From a marine bacterium B5-7 (GTDB lineage: Bacteria > Pseudomonadota > Gammaproteobacteria > Arenicellales > CAJQKF01), in assembly GCA_021604525.1 (NCBI GenBank), contig BQJD01000004.1, positions 1-64,000 of the forward strand: DNA of 64,000 nt, written 5' to 3'. Under the pieces are notes generated by a model. That model was not told the DNA's origin, did no database searches, and was given only the letters and a program-made list of their open reading frames with translations. This document shows positions 61,430-64,000 of the stretch, piece after piece. How positions within the stretch are numbered: the first letter of the stretch is position 1; the number at the start of each line of letters is the position of its first letter. A program made the translations under genes and the position numbers.

Positions 61430-62224
61430 TCAGTTGCCAGCAGCGATACGGGCGACGATATCGTCACGAAGTTCGGCCGTTGCGCAGGCGAGAACCTGGC
61501 CGTTTGAGGTAGCGGAAAGTGGCCTTCCGTGCCAGTCACTAATAACAGCGCCGGCGCCCTCGATGACAGGAACCAGGGCCATGATGTCATACGGTTTCAG
61601 ATCCGATTCCATCACGGCATCGCAATAGCCTGATGCCAGCAGACCATAGCCATAGCAGTCCGTACCGAAGGCCCGTACGCGCGCAGCGAGGCTGATCGAT
61701 TCGAAAACCTGCCATTCCTTGTCATCGAACATGTCAGGCGTGGTCGATAACATGGCCGCGTCGTCAAGACGGGCAACTGCTGTTGCCCGGCAGGGCGATC
61801 CCTCGTGGGTTGTCGGGCGATCATGAACACCAAGCCAGCGCTCACCTAGCGCCGGCATTTCGATGACTCCGATCACAGGCGTTTCCTTGTACACCAGACT
61901 GACCAGGCTGCCGAATGTCGGCTTGCCGCAGACAAAACTTTTAGTGCCGTCGATGGGATCGAGAATCCAGCACCAATCGGATTTCGCTTTGCGTGCGCCA
62001 AACTCCTCACCGACAATACCGTGGTCAGGATGGCGATCAATAATCAGTGCGCGCATGGCCTCTTCGGTTTGCCGATCGGCAATGGTGACCGGACTGCGAT
62101 CCGACTTATGGTCGACATCGAGCGACTTCCTGAAATAATTGTTGGCGGTCTGTCGCCCGATGTCGGCAAGTTGTTGGGCGGTATGGACGAAATCGTCGAG
62201 GTCGGTGGGGATGTTATATGTCAT
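61430..62224 (-). CDS. Inositol monophosphatase family, histidinol-phosphatase-like (HisN)
   Basis: A 264-residue Mg-dependent phosphatase of the IMPase family. The metal site motifs are IVGEEFGARKAKSDWCWILD near 69-88 with DPIDGTKSFVCGKPTFGSLV directly after, and the C-terminal YGYGLLASGYCDAVMESDLK followed by YDIMALVPVIEGAGAVISD near 215. The FVxGKPTFGSLV form resembles the HisN histidinol-phosphatases of proteobacteria and actinobacteria more than SuhB or CysQ. If so it would serve histidine synthesis. It is upstream of the sulfotransferase gene on the same strand (65-base gap); a role as PAP phosphatase is an alternative. Confidence 0.85.
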   Translation of the reverse strand: MTYNIPTDLDDFVHTAQQLADIGRQTANNYFRKSLDVDHKSDRSPVTIADRQTEEAMRALIIDRHPDHGIVGEEFGARKAKSDWCWILDPIDGTKSFVCGKPTFGSLVSLVYKETPVIGVIEMPALGERWLGVHDRPTTHEGSPCRATAVARLDDAAMLSTTPDMFDDKEWQVFESISLAARVRAFGTDCYGYGLLASGYCDAVMESDLKPYDIMALVPVIEGAGAVISDWHGRPLSATSNGQVLACATAELRDDIVARIAAGN

Positions 62225-62390
62225 GCAGGCGCTTCTGGGTTGATAGCTTTATGGGTGGATAGTTTAATTATAACTACGGCTTCACCAATCAGGCCTTAAG
62301 ATCTTCGGCACATCTCAGCGGCAGCCGGTTGAAAGCGGTGTATTCTATCCGCATTCGAGTACAAGTGTTTTACGAGGGGCAGGTGTAGCG

Positions 62391-63032
62391 ATGCGAGTAA
62401 AGGAATTTTCCGTGGATTTTTCGCGAGATGGTCTGGATGAGTCGGATCTGGATGTAAACCCCTACCGGCAGTTTGAAAAATGGTATCAGGAGGCGGCCGA
62501 TGACGGTATCGGCTCACCCAATGCGATGAGCCTGGCAACAGCATCGGCTGATGGTCAGCCGACTGTTCGAACGGTATTGTTGAAGTTGTTCGACGAAGAT
62601 GGATTCGTATTTTTCACAAACTACGGTAGTACCAAGGCAAAACAGATAACCGAGAATCCGAAGGCTGCGCTGCTGTTTCCATGGATCATGCAGGGACGTC
62701 AGGTGATTGTCACCGGTGCGGTAGCAAAAATTTCGACTCGTGAATCCTTGAGTTATTTCCTGTCGCGACCGCGCGGTAGTCAAATCGGCGCCTGGGCATC
62801 TCAGCAAAGTGAGATCATCAGTTCACGCGTTGTGCTTGAGAAAAGCGTCAACCAGGTTGTCGAGCGCTTTCGGAACAGGAAAATTCCGCTGCCGGATTTC
62901 TGGGGAGGCTATCGGGTCATGCCAGAGATCATTGAATTCTGGCAGGGTCGCAAAGACCGATTGCATGACCGGTTTCAATATCATCGGCATGGTGAGGATC
63001 ATGAGTGGGTGGTGAATCGGGTCAGTCCGTAA
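62391..63032 (+). CDS. pdxH: PdxH, pyridoxamine 5'-phosphate oxidase
   Basis: PdxH is the FMN-dependent oxidase that makes pyridoxal 5'-phosphate. The 213-residue product has PNAMSLATASADGQPTVRTV near 41-60, GFVFFTNYGSTKAKQITENP near 73-92, the split-barrel motif RQVIVTGAV near 106, SYFLSRPRGSQIGAWASQQS near 122-141, and the C-terminal FWGGYRVMPEIIEFWQGRKD followed by RLHDR. All are diagnostic. Length is typical. It is divergent from the HisN-like gene with a 166-base gap holding the promoters of both. Confidence 0.97.
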   Translation: MRVKEFSVDFSRDGLDESDLDVNPYRQFEKWYQEAADDGIGSPNAMSLATASADGQPTVRTVLLKLFDEDGFVFFTNYGSTKAKQITENPKAALLFPWIMQGRQVIVTGAVAKISTRESLSYFLSRPRGSQIGAWASQQSEIISSRVVLEKSVNQVVERFRNRKIPLPDFWGGYRVMPEIIEFWQGRKDRLHDRFQYHRHGEDHEWVVNRVSP

Positions 63033-63075
63033 TGAAAGTCTGTTGATTAATAGCGTTCACATTTCGGCTGGCAGG

Positions 63076-63600
63076 ATGAATACTGACAAACCTGGTGATC
63101 AGTCTCAGGAACTCCTTGACGTCGTCGATGACAATGATCGGGTAATAGATACACGCACGCGCGGCGAGATTCATCGTCTCGATCTCAAGCATCGTGCCGT
63201 TCACCTTTTGGTGTTCAATGATGCCGGTCAGCTATTCCTGCAAAAACGTTCGCTATTAAAAGACAATAATCCGGGGCTTTGGGATTCATCGGTTTCCGGC
63301 CATGTCGATGCGAGCGAAAGTTACGATGAATGCGTGGTCCGCGAAGCACGCGAAGAGATTGGACTCAAGCTGCTTGAAACTCCCGAACGCTTGTTTAAAA
63401 TCGACGCCTGTCCTGAAACCGACTTCGAATTCTCCTGGGCCTACCGTTGCATCGCTGAAGGACCATTTGTTCTCGACCCGGTGGAAATTGATTTGGGTGT
63501 CTGGCTCGAACCTGTTGAGTTTGATCACAAGTTGGCTGCAAATCATGAAGATTTTGCCCAGACCATCAGGCTGATCTGGGCGATGTACCGGCAAATCTGA
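63076..63600 (+). CDS. Nudix hydrolase
   Basis: From ATG 63076 the product has 174 residues. The Nudix box GX5EX7REXXEEXG is complete: GHVDAS-E-SYDECVV-REAREEIG near residues 75-96. The opening QELLDVVDDNDRVIDTRTRG and HRAVHLLVFNDAGQLFLQKR resemble the IPP isomerase-like/YfcD subgroup. The substrate is unknown. An in-frame upstream start at 63043 exists but would add residues without family similarity. It is probably co-transcribed with pdxH, 43 bases upstream. Confidence 0.88.
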   Translation: MNTDKPGDQSQELLDVVDDNDRVIDTRTRGEIHRLDLKHRAVHLLVFNDAGQLFLQKRSLLKDNNPGLWDSSVSGHVDASESYDECVVREAREEIGLKLLETPERLFKIDACPETDFEFSWAYRCIAEGPFVLDPVEIDLGVWLEPVEFDHKLAANHEDFAQTIRLIWAMYRQI

Positions 63601-63635
63601 AGTAAAGCAAGCGCAGCCTCGCGGGGCCACGTAAA

Positions 63636-64000
63636 TTACCTGTAAGCTGCCCGGATCTCTTCAGCAATGATGTCGATGCCGCGATTCAGAATATCTGCAT
63701 TGCCCGCATAGCTGACGCGAATACACTCGTAACGATGTCGCCAATCACTGCCTTCGAGCCCAGGGAAGAAGTGTTCTCCGGCCAGAACGAAGACGCCACG
63801 AGCCTTCAGGCGGCGGTAGAGCTCTTTGCTGGTGATGGGTAATCCTTCAAACCATAGCCACAGGAATATCGCACCTTCGGGCTGATGTATTCGGAATGGC
63901 AAACCGGCCAATGCCTGTTGCAGCGCGATGACCGCCGCATCAACTTTAGCGCGGTAAAAGGGTTTCACGAGTTCATTGGACCAGCGAATGATATCTCCAC
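63636..64000 (-). CDS. avtA: Valine--pyruvate aminotransferase AvtA, C-terminal part
   Basis: The gene runs off the right edge of the window, so only the last approximately 120 codons are seen; the frame stays open through base 64000 (ending RWSNELVKPFYRAKV toward the C-terminus). The sequence EGAIFLWLWFEGLPITSKEL followed by YRRLKARGVFVLAGEHFFPG is characteristic of AvtA, a class I PLP aminotransferase making valine from 2-ketoisovalerate with alanine. The catalytic Lys lies outside the window. It converges with the Nudix gene, 35 bases apart. Confidence 0.88.
   Translation of the reverse strand, partial: GDIIRWSNELVKPFYRAKVDAAVIALQQALAGLPFRIHQPEGAIFLWLWFEGLPITSKELYRRLKARGVFVLAGEHFFPGLEGSDWRHRYECIRVSYAGNADILNRGIDIIAEEIRAAYR

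Noticed and set aside
1-64000. CRISPR arrays, prophage, insertion sequences with transposase, tRNA or rRNA genes
   Set aside because: No regularly spaced repeats, phage structural genes, transposase motifs or tRNA-like arms were recognised by eye on either strand.

Overview
The window reads as a chromosomal stretch of a gammaproteobacterium. Supporting points are a Gram-negative division and cell wall (dcw) cluster whose MurE carries the meso-DAP specificity motif, the outer-membrane genes lpxC and lptE, a proteobacterial type A RNase P RNA, a complete type II secretion operon, and the block leuS-lptE-holA-proA-nadD-rsfS-rlmH-maf-rng. I cannot name a genus. Most of the window is tightly packed with 1-4 base overlaps. 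The stretch from about 11 to 18 kb and the gap at 23.4-24.3 kb are looser and hold broken genes and repeats.

Layout. 0.4-0.9 kb: a lipoprotein on the minus strand. 0.9-10.9 kb: type II secretion genes in the order gspD-E-F-G-H-I-J-K-L-M and a short GspC/XpsN-like protein; no prepilin peptidase is present. 11.0-18.1 kb: an accessory segment with a frameshifted HigA antitoxin, an exported isoaspartyl peptidase, a VOC-fold protein preceded by an integron-attC-like site, an HTH regulator divergent from a Tat-exported peptide-type binding protein, and a CocE/NonD hydrolase. 18.3-20.9 kb: LemA and a DUF2207 membrane protein with a glycine tail. 21.0-23.4 kb (minus): a retropepsin-like protein, RimK and a succinylglutamate desuccinylase-like protein, a RimK modification module. 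23.6-24.1 kb: a LysR-type pseudogene abutting a palindromic repeat. 24.3-28.7 kb: GabT, an FMN reductase, an MFS transporter (minus), a DUF1801 protein and a small membrane protein.

28.7-29.2 kb: rnpB. 29.3-47.2 kb: a sigma70-like promoter with three MraZ boxes, then mraZ-rsmH-ftsL-ftsI-murE-murF-mraY-murD-ftsW-murG-murC-murB-ftsQ-ftsA-ftsZ-lpxC. This is the machinery that makes UDP-MurNAc-pentapeptide, converts it to lipid II and builds the septum; ddl is missing from its usual place. 47.4-57.6 kb: a DUF4389 protein followed by housekeeping genes for tRNA charging, LPS export, replication, proline and NAD synthesis, ribosome maturation and RNA decay. 57.6-64 kb: single metabolic genes (nitrilase-family amidase, oxaloacetate decarboxylase-like protein, D-cysteine desulfhydrase-like protein, sulfotransferase, histidinol-phosphatase-like protein, pdxH, Nudix) and a truncated avtA at the right edge.

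No clear new multi-gene defence or biosynthetic system is visible. The best candidates for something undescribed are the regulator/binding protein/hydrolase cassette at 13.3-18.1 kb, the palindromic repeat family (two copies), the attC-like sites around the isoaspartyl peptidase gene, and the tandem tiny ORFs with a strong ribosome binding site between ftsZ and lpxC.
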